Source: Candidatus Latescibacterota bacterium
GTDB taxonomy: Bacteria; Krumholzibacteriota; Krumholzibacteriia; Krumholzibacteriales; WJIX01
DNA: 5,977 nucleotides
NCBI GenBank assembly: GCA_030621255.1
Contig: JAUXHZ010000083.1
Span: forward strand, 1-5,977
Direction of reading: 5' to 3'
Under the pieces are notes generated by a model that worked only from the letters and a program-made list of their open reading frames with translations, was not told the DNA's origin and did not search any database. Numbering within the stretch: the first letter of the stretch is position 1; the number at the start of each line of letters is the position of its first letter. A program made the translations under genes and the position numbers. Shown one piece after another: positions 1 through 5,977 of this stretch.

Positions 1-903
1 CCCCCCTGCTGCCGTCCTTGTATGGTCAATGTGTTTTATCAAAGTGCTCTCGGAGGAATCTCCCATGAGCGGTTTGAAAAGCTCTAGGTTCCTGACAGTT
101 TGATTGTCCAGAATCAACGATTCCCCAGAGGTAAAATTCTTTATTCCCGTAATATGATTTAACTCGTCCTGCCGAAGGTCTTTAACATAGCAAAGAAGAG
201 CGCCGGCCGCCGCTATAGCATTTTCTTTCTTTTCAATTCCAAAAGGTGCCAGATTTTCGGTCTTAAAATGATTTAGAAGGGCCTCTCTTGACTTATTTGT
301 ATTAAAATAATATGGTTCAATATCTTCAAAAGAGCAGCCCGGAGAATTTTTTGAAATAATAGCTCTCAATTTTATAGAGTTGCTTGAGCAGATTGCTTCG
401 CGGATATTCGATACTGCAAGTAGATTTTCAACTGTATCTATATCCTCTTCTCCCGCGCTGAATTCTCCAGTTGAAAGTGAAAGTATAGCAAAACCAAAGC
501 GATCCCCGTTTTCTTTCATTGAAAAAATGTAATTGTCACTTTTATCAGTTAGAGTTGCCGGAGAAAGTGATGTGCCCGGGGTTATAACATCTGTGACAGC
601 TCTTTTAACTAGGCCTTTTGATTCAGATACATCCTCTACCTGATCACAGATAATTACCTTCTTGCCGGCCTGCAGAAGTTTTGCAACATAAGCGTCGATT
701 GCGTGTATTGGTACGCCGGCGAGAGGAACGGGATTTAGTTTGTCGCGTGATGTAAGGGCAATATTCAGAATTTTTGAAACCTCTCTGGCATTTTCATAAA
801 AGGTTTCATAGAAATCCCCTACCTGAAAAAATAGAATTCCATCTCTGTATTTTTGTTTAAGCTCATGGTATTGAGCCATCAGTGGAGTAAGTTTTGAAGG
901 CAT
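1..903 (-). CDS. mutS: DNA mismatch repair protein MutS, N-terminal third (3' end beyond window)
   Basis: MutS recognises mismatches and small loops in newly replicated DNA and recruits MutL. The frame is open for 301 codons from ATG at 903 and runs off the window's left edge, so only about a third of a usual 850-900 residue MutS is seen; the ATPase and clamp parts lie outside. The start MPSKLTPLMAQYHELK is canonical for the family. Residues 25-39 carry the mismatch-reading motif GDFYE (G29, F31, E33), where the Phe stacks on the mispaired base. AGVPIHAIDAYVAKLL (from residue 62), CDQVED (86-91) and VTDVITPGTS (103-112) complete mismatch-binding domain I. Residues about 125-250 fit the connector domain. 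LDNQTVRNLEL (265-275) opens the core domain, and IDHTRTAAGG ends the visible part. The ATG lies one base after the stop of the upstream SPOR gene and has no clear Shine-Dalgarno, so translation is probably coupled. No frameshift or key-residue loss is visible. Family assignment is secure. Confidence 0.97.
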   Translation of the reverse strand, partial: MPSKLTPLMAQYHELKQKYRDGILFFQVGDFYETFYENAREVSKILNIALTSRDKLNPVPLAGVPIHAIDAYVAKLLQAGKKVIICDQVEDVSESKGLVKRAVTDVITPGTSLSPATLTDKSDNYIFSMKENGDRFGFAILSLSTGEFSAGEEDIDTVENLLAVSNIREAICSSNSIKLRAIISKNSPGCSFEDIEPYYFNTNKSREALLNHFKTENLAPFGIEKKENAIAAAGALLCYVKDLRQDELNHITGIKNFTSGESLILDNQTVRNLELFKPLMGDSSESTLIKHIDHTRTAAGG

Positions 904-904
904 C

Positions 905-1963
905 TTAGTGAATAGTAAGGATTCTGCTGGTAATTCCAAGTCTGTCCATTGCCAGAAGAGAATCATTTTCAGCGTTTGTTCTCTCAGCATACCTGCCAAC
1001 CCTTACCCTGTACAGTTTTGTCCCGGGTGACAAATAGCTTGTTTCGATTCTGACGTCGGGGAAGAGTTTTGAAAGATTTAAATAAACTTTTGTCGCGTTT
1101 TCGCTATTTTGAAAGGCCCCGAATTGAATAGTGTAAAGATCGTGTATTTTTACCGATAAAAACTCTTCGGGCCCAGCATTTTCCAATATTTCACCTCCTT
1201 CTTGATTCTCTTTTTGTTCATTTTCGTTCATTGAAGTAAGTATACGCATTTTGTCTATCGCCTTAGCTGATTCAAGAGATTTAGGGAAAAACTTTTTGAG
1301 AGAATGATACATTTCAAATGCCTTATGGGAATCTCCGATTATCTCAAAACATTCGCCCAGTTTGAAGATGGCTACGGGGTTGGAATGAATCCCTCCTATA
1401 GTCTCATATTTCTCTATAGCCCCTTTATAATTCCCTGTCTCCATATCAAGCTCAGCTCTCTCCATATAACTTCTATACAGATATCTGCCCTTGTCTACAT
1501 GTAAAAAGTCATTTCTAGCGCTGTTTAACGCTCCAATTTGCTTATAGCATAATCCACGAAAATAGAGAGCCTCCATCTGTGTAATCGAACTTGCCGATGC
1601 CGGAATTTGTTCTATCACCTTAATAGCCTTGCCGTATTTTCCAAGTGCGTAATAGATTTTGGCCAATTCAGTTCTGGCGATAAAGGAAAGAGAGCTGCTA
1701 CCCGAGGAACTGATCTCTTTGTATATTTCAATATTTCTGTCAACATCGGTTTCAAGGCGCGCAAGCAGGAGTTTTCCTCGCTGAAGATCATTTCCCCTAA
1801 GTTCATAAAGGAGCTTCTCTAATTTTTCCTTTGCAGCGGAATATTCCACCCTGTTATACTGCTTCCGGATTTGTATCAAACTATAGGGGACAGACCCAGT
1901 CGTTTGAGAAAATAAGACCAGAATCAGTATAAGAATTAATGGATTAATTAGAAATTTCTTCAT
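905..1963 (-). CDS. Exported TPR protein with C-terminal SPOR (peptidoglycan-binding) domain
   Basis: The product has 352 residues. It begins MKKFLINPLILILILVLFSQ, a signal peptide with a short basic start and hydrophobic core at about 4-19. No lipobox cysteine follows, so it is probably periplasmic or held by its signal helix. Residues about 35-235 are helical repeats of TPR type, for example ELAKIYYALGKYGKAIKVIE (99-118) and FKLGECFEIIGDSHKAFEMY (200-219). An acidic, Asn/Glu-rich linker (about 244-268) leads to a SPOR domain at about 275-350, with YTIQFGAFQN near its start and LYRVRVGRY near 317-325. SPOR domains bind glycan strands stripped of stem peptides, typically at the division septum, so a cell-wall role is likely; the TPRs suggest a protein partner. 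I chose the ATG at 1963 because it sits at the signal peptide and behind AAAAGGT. An in-frame ATG at 2134 would add 57 residues before the signal and overlap the upstream gene. The first 20 bases overlap the lapB-like gene. I do not recognise a named orthologue. Confidence 0.88.
   Translation of the reverse strand: MKKFLINPLILILILVLFSQTTGSVPYSLIQIRKQYNRVEYSAAKEKLEKLLYELRGNDLQRGKLLLARLETDVDRNIEIYKEISSSGSSSLSFIARTELAKIYYALGKYGKAIKVIEQIPASASSITQMEALYFRGLCYKQIGALNSARNDFLHVDKGRYLYRSYMERAELDMETGNYKGAIEKYETIGGIHSNPVAIFKLGECFEIIGDSHKAFEMYHSLKKFFPKSLESAKAIDKMRILTSMNENEQKENQEGGEILENAGPEEFLSVKIHDLYTIQFGAFQNSENATKVYLNLSKLFPDVRIETSYLSPGTKLYRVRVGRYAERTNAENDSLLAMDRLGITSRILTIH
1191..1200 (-). promoter_or_regulatory. 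Internal Shine-Dalgarno-like sequence within the SPOR gene, before an in-frame TTG
   Basis: On the minus strand this decamer reads AAGGAGGTGA, a full match to the consensus complement of the 16S rRNA tail. Seven bases after its GGAGG comes an in-frame TTG (1186-1184, Leu260 of the TPR-SPOR protein). Starting there would give a 93-residue product that is almost exactly the SPOR domain, without a signal peptide. The codons also simply spell Glu-Gly-Gly-Glu in an acidic linker, so this may be chance or a ribosome pause site. Confidence 0.3.
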
Positions 1964-3098
1964 GGTACCTTTTGAAAGTATCAATCCCGCAACACTCTCC
2001 ACAATAAGAAATGGGGATAGTAACCTTGTTATTACAGACGGCGCATTTATATTCATATACCGGCATTTCTTTTTCTTCATCCATTTTGAGTATTTGGACA
2101 GCCTTTGCAAGACTATCATTACTAATGTAGACAAGAGCCATTTGAATCCTCAAAATTTTATTCATTCTTAATTGTCCAACCTCATTTTCAAATATTCGAA
2201 TTATCGTTTCAGGTTCACCCTTTTTTGTGTAGAAGGAAATAAGTGACATAAAGATATCCGAATTTCCGGGATACTTTGTATAGAGATCTTTAAGTATAGT
2301 CTCAAACTTCTGAAATTTTTCTTCATTAAAGAGAGTCTTCTCAATCATACTGATTGTTAGGCGGAAAAAGGATATATCAAGATTTAAGAGAGAGAGCCAT
2401 AGTTCTATAGCCCTGCCGCTTTTTCGATCCGCGACAAGCGCCATGCCGGATATATATAACGCTGGAAGGTTATTGCGGCTCTCTTTTAATGCAAGTTCTG
2501 AGTATTTTACAGCTTCTCCTATTCTGTTATCCTCAAGACAGGATGAAGATACGGCTATTAAATAAGAAGCTACTACATCCTTTGTCAGAGTAAGATCAAG
2601 CGCGGCTGCAGCCTTGATATGTTTATAGGCTGTTTTATAATCCCCTTTAATGTGATTGAATTTATTGAGGGCGAGAAGCGCCTCTGAATTTTTCTTGATA
2701 TTTTTAATAGTGTTCAGTGTATCGATTGCTTCATCGATCTTGTCAAGAGCCGCAAGATCCTTAGCTATTGCGAGTTGGATCTGCCCTTTTTCATCATAGG
2801 AGAGATCCTTGCGGATAGCCATACTTCGATGAATCTGAATGGCCTTTGTCATTTGATTATCCCTGCGAAGAAGATCCCCGAGAAGTAGATAAGCTCCCAC
2901 ACTGCTTTCGCCATCTTTTACAGCATCTTTAAGATAGTTGAGGGCAAGTTCACTGTTTCCGGCTATTAAAGCGTATAGGGCATCTATATAAGGGCTTTTA
3001 CCTAAAACACTTTTTCTCTTTCTATCAAAAAGGAACAAAAGCGTTAGCAAAAGCAAGGTTACTGCCAGTACTGCTATCAAGATAAGTTTAGTGGTCAT
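1944..3098 (-). CDS. lapB: LapB (YciM)-like membrane-anchored TPR protein with C-terminal zinc knuckle
   Basis: In E. coli, LapB is an inner-membrane protein whose cytoplasmic TPRs and rubredoxin-like metal knuckle bind FtsH and LpxC, promoting LpxC breakdown and limiting LPS synthesis. This 384-residue product has the same plan and nearly the same length as E. coli LapB (389). A single N-terminal membrane helix (about 4-24) is followed by the basic DRKRKS. TPRs run from about 37 to 340. The first part matches the LapB signature: YIDALYALIAGNSELAL, then LGDLLRR (73-79), AIQIHR (86-91) and KDLSYDEKG (97-105). The C-terminus has C352, C355, C366 and C369 in CX2C-X10-CX2C spacing, which as I recall equals that of E. 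coli LapB. It directly follows a lapA-like gene, as in E. coli. The ATG at 3098 is placed just before the helix; I see no good Shine-Dalgarno, and the 27-base gap before it is small enough for coupling. Whether the target is LpxC here is inferred from family knowledge only. Confidence 0.82.
   Translation of the reverse strand: MTTKLILIAVLAVTLLLLTLLFLFDRKRKSVLGKSPYIDALYALIAGNSELALNYLKDAVKDGESSVGAYLLLGDLLRRDNQMTKAIQIHRSMAIRKDLSYDEKGQIQLAIAKDLAALDKIDEAIDTLNTIKNIKKNSEALLALNKFNHIKGDYKTAYKHIKAAAALDLTLTKDVVASYLIAVSSSCLEDNRIGEAVKYSELALKESRNNLPALYISGMALVADRKSGRAIELWLSLLNLDISFFRLTISMIEKTLFNEEKFQKFETILKDLYTKYPGNSDIFMSLISFYTKKGEPETIIRIFENEVGQLRMNKILRIQMALVYISNDSLAKAVQILKMDEEKEMPVYEYKCAVCNNKVTIPISYCGECCGIDTFKRYHEEISN
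1967..1973 (-). promoter_or_regulatory. Likely ribosome binding site of the SPOR gene
   Basis: Read on the minus strand, AAAAGGT lies 3-4 bases before the ATG at 1963, inside the 3' end of the lapB-like gene. It is a moderate Shine-Dalgarno match with rather short spacing. It supports the signal-peptide start over the longer upstream start at 2134. Ribosomes finishing the lapB-like gene at 1944 could also reinitiate here. Confidence 0.45.
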
Positions 3099-3125
3099 AA
3101 TATTAAAACTGCTGGGCTGAAAAGA

Positions 3126-3434
3126 TCATCTTTCCTCTAACGGTTCTTCATCCAGAGGCATATTTCTCAAATCCGCAATTTCAGCCAGAAGTTTATCCCT
3201 TTCTTTTTTCCCCTTCCTTAATTGTAACAACAACTGCATTTCGCGTATCCAGGCTCCAATTGCCCATAAAATCATGCCGGATACAAAGGACAGGAGTACG
3301 ATAAGATTTAATGTGACTTCAGAAAATATGTGGTTAAAGAAATAAAAGGTAACTCTAGTACCCGCATTATCTGTCCCGAGCCAAATAATCGAGACAGTTC
3401 CTGCTAATAAAATTATTCCCCTTATTATCCACAC
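3126..3434 (-). CDS. lapA: LapA-like (DUF1049) small two-helix inner-membrane protein
   Basis: The 102-residue product matches the LapA/DUF1049 layout. Helix 1 is at about 3-20 (IIRGIILLAGTVSIIWLG). A short outer loop contains VTFYFF (28-33), the family's usual V-x-F-x-F strand. Helix 2 is at about 41-63 (LNLIVLLSFVSGMILWAIGA). A charged cytoplasmic tail (64-92) is probably a coiled coil, and the end is acidic (LDEEPLEER). In E. coli LapA partners LapB in regulating LPS assembly; the next gene here is LapB-like, which strengthens the call. The start is GTG at 3434, fixed by a near-perfect Shine-Dalgarno seven bases upstream; an ATG start would lose helix 1. The 11-base gap after miaB means the ribosome site overlaps the miaB stop. 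Sequence similarity in this short family is weak, so the call rests on topology, the loop motif and the neighbour. Confidence 0.75.
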   Translation of the reverse strand: MWIIRGIILLAGTVSIIWLGTDNAGTRVTFYFFNHIFSEVTLNLIVLLSFVSGMILWAIGAWIREMQLLLQLRKGKKERDKLLAEIADLRNMPLDEEPLEER

Positions 3435-3440
3435 GGAATT

Positions 3441-3447
3441 ACCTCCT
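3441..3447 (-). promoter_or_regulatory. Strong Shine-Dalgarno of the lapA-like gene, overlapping the miaB stop
   Basis: On the minus strand, TAGGAGGTAATTCC precedes the GTG at 3434. AGGAGGT is close to a full complement of the 16S rRNA tail and sits at ideal spacing. The TAG that ends miaB (3446-3448) supplies its first bases. It decides the non-ATG start of lapA and shows that this organism uses Shine-Dalgarno initiation. Confidence 0.85.
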
Positions 3448-4762
3448 AAATTTCTTCTCCGATGTATGTGAAACCATTCAATTCTTTTAGTTTAACATCA
3501 ATAATTTCACCTTCACTTAACTTCCCGGGTTTAACATTCACATTCCTGAAATGTGGTGTTCTTCCTTTAATATATTGATTTTTACCCTTTTTGATTCTTC
3601 CGTCAAGCAGGATTTTGAAATTCTTTCCGCTTAGTTGTCTGAAAATATCAAGGCGTATCTCTTTTACCTTTTTATTTAAGTACGCCAGCCGATTCTTCTT
3701 TGTTTCTGTATCTACATCGTTCTCCATGCTGAAGGCCGAAGTTCCCTTACGGGGTGAATATTTAAAAGTAAACGCTGAATCAAATCGAGCTAGCTCGATA
3801 ATCTCTATTGTATCTTGAAAGTCTGATTCTTCCTCCGTTGGAAACCCAATGATTATATCTGTACTTATTGCCAGATCCGGAACAATTTTCCTTGCCTCTT
3901 CAACAATAAAAATGTAATCCTCGCGTGTATATTTTCTTCCCATAAGTTTTAATATCTTGTTGCTTCCCGACTGCAGAGGAAGATGTATGTGCGGGCAGAC
4001 TCTTCTGTTATCGGCCATAAGAGTGAATATATTCATTGTCACATCTTTAGGATGAGTTGTAAGAAACCGGATTCTAGGGAGATCCGTTTTCTCAAGAATT
4101 TGCCGCATTAGATTCATAAAATCGACCTTACCGTACTGATAAGCCATAACATTCTGCCCGAGGAGAGTTACTTCTTTAACTCCACCCAATTCCATCATGT
4201 TGATTTCGTCAATTACTGTTTCAGGGGCTTTGCTTCTTAACTTTCCCCGCAGATATGGAACAACGCAATAACTGCAAAAATTTTCGCACCCTCTCGTAAT
4301 TGATAGAAACCTTGAAGGTTTGCCGTGTTGCTGTTGTGTTGTGGGCAGCTTATACGTGGTGTTGTGATTCCTGCCGAGAAGAAGAGTGTATGGAATTTTG
4401 CTAAGTTCTTCTGAGAGAATAGAAACTAATTGCCTGTAATTGTCCGGTCCCGATATAATATCAATTCCCGGAACCAATTTTTTCAGTTTCTCTCCCTTTT
4501 TTTGAGCCATACAGCCGCATACGACAAGTGTAGCGTTTTCATATCTAGATAAATCGTGAAGCCAGTTTATCGCTCTGATTTCAGCGTGTTTTCGTATGCT
4601 GCACGTATTGACTATTATAACATCCGCCTTTTCAGGATCTTTAGTTATAGTAAAACCTTTTTCAGTTAACAAAGAAGCAATTACCTCTGTGTCAAAGGCG
4701 TTCATCTGACAGCCAAAACTCTTAAAGTAAGCCCTTTTACTATTCATTTGGCATAAACTCAT
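3446..4762 (-). CDS. miaB: tRNA-2-methylthio-N6-dimethylallyladenosine synthase MiaB
   Basis: MiaB is a radical-SAM enzyme with two 4Fe-4S clusters. It adds a methylthio group to i6A37 of tRNAs reading UNN codons, giving ms2i6A, which steadies codon pairing and reading frame. The 438-residue product is full length. The N-terminal methylthiotransferase domain (about 11-125) holds the auxiliary-cluster cysteines C18 (FGCQMN), C54 (NTCSIR) and C84 (GCMAQ). The radical-SAM domain (about 150-370) has C159, C163 and C166 in CX3CX2C (TRGCENFCSYC). A TRAM RNA-binding domain fills about 376-438. GCQMN, LLGQN, LTTHPKD and FDSAFTFKYSPR are MiaB features and separate it from MtaB and RimO. One small oddity is LLGQNVM at the spot where MiaB usually has LLGQNVN. 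The start at 4762 forms an ATGA overlap with the mtaB stop. A second ATG at 4747, five codons in, is equally plausible from family alignment. Its substrate needs MiaA, whose gene is not in the window. Confidence 0.94.
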   Translation of the reverse strand: MSLCQMNSKRAYFKSFGCQMNAFDTEVIASLLTEKGFTITKDPEKADVIIVNTCSIRKHAEIRAINWLHDLSRYENATLVVCGCMAQKKGEKLKKLVPGIDIISGPDNYRQLVSILSEELSKIPYTLLLGRNHNTTYKLPTTQQQHGKPSRFLSITRGCENFCSYCVVPYLRGKLRSKAPETVIDEINMMELGGVKEVTLLGQNVMAYQYGKVDFMNLMRQILEKTDLPRIRFLTTHPKDVTMNIFTLMADNRRVCPHIHLPLQSGSNKILKLMGRKYTREDYIFIVEEARKIVPDLAISTDIIIGFPTEEESDFQDTIEIIELARFDSAFTFKYSPRKGTSAFSMENDVDTETKKNRLAYLNKKVKEIRLDIFRQLSGKNFKILLDGRIKKGKNQYIKGRTPHFRNVNVKPGKLSEGEIIDVKLKELNGFTYIGEEI

Positions 4763-5977
4763 TTCCCGAGGATTGCTCCGCCGATTAGTTCACCGCAAAG
4801 ATACCCATTTCGATCTCCCGTTATCCTGACAGGCACTAACCTGCCTCTAAGATTCGAATCGGCTTGAACAATCACTTCGCAATAATTGCCGGTTATAGAT
4901 TTTTGAAGTTTTTTATCACCCTCATATTCTCCTTCTATGAGCGCGATTTCATTCCGGCCTATTTGAGAAAGCATAAAGTTTTTTTTCTTGACCTTACCAA
5001 GTTCTATAAGTTCTCTGCTCCTTTTCTTTCTTGTTTTTGGCGGCACCTTTCCGGGGAGTGCTTCAGCGGCTGTGCCAGGCCTGTCTGAATATGAAAAAAC
5101 ATGAAAGTAGTTAACCGGAAGTTCTGATCCCAGAGCCGCACGTGTATTGTTAAAATTTTCTTCTGTTTCACCGGGGAATCCGACAATGATATCAGAACCG
5201 ATAGCAGCATCAGGTATGTATTCTGCGATTTCCTTTATCTTTTCAATGTATTCCTGAACAGAATAGTGTCTGTTCATAGCTTTGAGTATCACATCGTCAC
5301 CACTCTGAAGAGGAATATGAAAATGAGAAGCGATTCTATCTGTTCCGGATACGAGTTGTATGAGCTCATTTGTAACTTCTGTCGGTTCTATACTGCTCAA
5401 TCTGATTCGAATACCCACCGTGCTGTCAAGAATCATTCTTATAAGTGCTACAAGATCAGTAGAAGCATTACTGTTTTCTCCGTAACGGCCAATATGAATT
5501 CCAGTCAATACTATTTCTTCACAGCCGTTTTTTGCCAGTCTTTTTACTTGATCAATTACTTTAGAGGACTGAATACTTCTGCTCCTCCCCCTAGTATAGG
5601 GAATAATGCAGTAACTGCAAAAGGCGTCACAGCCTTCCTGAATTTTTATAAAAGCACGCGAGTGCCCGTGGAATATATCAATTCCCGATTCAAGTGGGGT
5701 TTTATTTTTTATAATTTCTTTAAAAGACAGGTGACGGTCAATTTTGTTTTTACTTATTTTTTCAAAGAGGTAAGGTATTTCATTTTTGAATTTATTTCCA
5801 GTGACGTAGTCTAATTCTTTCATCTTCCCCAGTTCATCCGGAGCACTTTCTACATAGCATCCAGTTGCCACAATAATTGAATTGGGTGCTTTTCTTCTAG
5901 CTCGTCTTATTGCATTTCTGGATCTTGAATCCGTTTTAGCTGTTACAGAACAAGTATTTATTATATAGAAATCGACA
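4759..5977 (-). CDS. mtaB: tRNA t6A37 methylthiotransferase MtaB (5' end beyond window)
   Basis: MtaB converts t6A37 to ms2t6A37 in tRNAs reading ANN codons, notably tRNA-Lys, using the same two-cluster radical-SAM chemistry as MiaB. The frame is open to the right edge (first full codon at 5976), giving 405 visible residues. About 30-45 N-terminal residues, including the first auxiliary cysteine, are missing. The visible part starts VDFYIINTCSVTAKTD (Cys at visible 9), then RRARRKAPN and VATGCY (Cys at visible 40), both typical of MtaB. The radical-SAM site QEGCDAFCSYCIIPYTRGR has CX3CX2C at visible 116, 120 and 123. LTGIHIGRYG and HIPLQSGDD are further MtaB-type motifs, and a TRAM domain ends the protein (about 340-405). 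A GTG at 5871 could be mistaken for the start, but the conserved sequence continues upstream of it. The TGA overlaps the miaB ATG by four bases, so the two paralogues are probably translationally coupled. Confidence 0.93.
   Translation of the reverse strand, partial: VDFYIINTCSVTAKTDSRSRNAIRRARRKAPNSIIVATGCYVESAPDELGKMKELDYVTGNKFKNEIPYLFEKISKNKIDRHLSFKEIIKNKTPLESGIDIFHGHSRAFIKIQEGCDAFCSYCIIPYTRGRSRSIQSSKVIDQVKRLAKNGCEEIVLTGIHIGRYGENSNASTDLVALIRMILDSTVGIRIRLSSIEPTEVTNELIQLVSGTDRIASHFHIPLQSGDDVILKAMNRHYSVQEYIEKIKEIAEYIPDAAIGSDIIVGFPGETEENFNNTRAALGSELPVNYFHVFSYSDRPGTAAEALPGKVPPKTRKKRSRELIELGKVKKKNFMLSQIGRNEIALIEGEYEGDKKLQKSITGNYCEVIVQADSNLRGRLVPVRITGDRNGYLCGELIGGAILGK

Larger units (their letters stand above)
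1..5977 (-). other. Probable single operon: mtaB-miaB-lapA-lapB-SPOR-mutS
   Basis: Six same-strand genes follow with junctions of -4, +11, +27, -20 and +1 bases in transcription order. No junction has room for a terminator plus promoter, and I saw no inverted repeat followed by a T run at any of them. The promoter should lie right of the window and the end left of it, beyond mutS. Tight spacing predicts co-expression of tRNA-A37 modification, LPS-control and cell-wall proteins, and mismatch repair. Confidence 0.8.

Noticed and set aside
1304..1822. Plus-strand open frames of 66-71 codons opposite the SPOR gene
   Set aside because: Short shadows of a clear minus-strand gene, with no recognisable domains or ribosome sites.
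1964..2134. 57-residue N-terminal extension of the SPOR protein from the ATG at 2134
   Set aside because: It lies wholly inside the lapB-like gene in another frame, would bury the signal peptide within the protein, and the ATG at 1963 has a plausible ribosome site.
3446..4762. RimO (ribosomal protein S12 methylthiotransferase) as the identity of the second enzyme
   Set aside because: The GCQMN, LLGQN, LTTHPKD and FDSAFTFKYSPR motifs point to MiaB.
5266..5814. 182-codon open frame on the plus strand, antisense to mtaB
   Set aside because: It is rich in Ser, Tyr, Phe and Asn as expected from reading a real gene backwards, matches no family I know, and covers the conserved radical-SAM region of mtaB.
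5869..5871. GTG at 5871 as the start of mtaB
   Set aside because: The frame continues upstream with the conserved INTCSVTAKTD and RRARRKAPN stretches, so the gene begins beyond the window.
1..5977. Search for defence systems, CRISPR arrays, transposons, tRNAs or long repeats
   Set aside because: Every stretch is explained by six dense housekeeping or envelope genes. I saw no repeat arrays, transposase motifs or tRNA-like folds.

Overview
The window holds six genes, all on the minus strand and packed so tightly that they almost certainly form one operon. In transcription order (right to left) they are mtaB (5' end cut off by the window edge), miaB, a lapA-like gene, a lapB-like gene, a secreted TPR-SPOR gene, and mutS (3' end cut off). 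The junctions are a 4-nt ATGA overlap, an 11-nt gap, a 27-nt gap, a 20-nt overlap and a 1-nt gap. No intergenic stretch is long enough for an obvious promoter or terminator, and I saw no RNA gene, mobile element, CRISPR array or long repeat.

The right half (3446-5977) encodes two paralogous radical-SAM methylthiotransferases. MtaB acts on t6A37 and MiaB on i6A37, the two hypermodified purines next to the anticodon. The middle (1944-3434) encodes a small two-helix membrane protein of the LapA (DUF1049) type, then a membrane-anchored TPR protein ending in a CX2C-X10-CX2C zinc knuckle of the LapB (YciM) type. In E. coli, LapA and LapB work with FtsH to set LPS synthesis through LpxC turnover. 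Next (905-1963) is an exported TPR protein with a C-terminal peptidoglycan-binding SPOR domain. The left end (1-903) is the N-terminal third of the mismatch-repair protein MutS, with its mismatch-contacting Phe-Tyr-Glu motif.

The organism looks like a Gram-negative bacterium: LapA/LapB imply an outer membrane with LPS-like lipids, and SPOR implies a peptidoglycan sacculus. Base composition is moderately AT-rich by eye, and at least lapA has a textbook Shine-Dalgarno sequence. The combination of tRNA-A37 modification, mutS and small envelope genes in one operon suggests a poorly sampled lineage, possibly of the FCB superphylum or a related candidate phylum. That placement is a guess, since no taxonomic marker is present.

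This is mostly a well-explained housekeeping operon. I found no convincing new system. The points most worth a second look are the insertion of a LapA/LapB/SPOR envelope module between miaB and mutS, and a perfect Shine-Dalgarno-like sequence inside the SPOR gene, set to start a free-standing SPOR domain.
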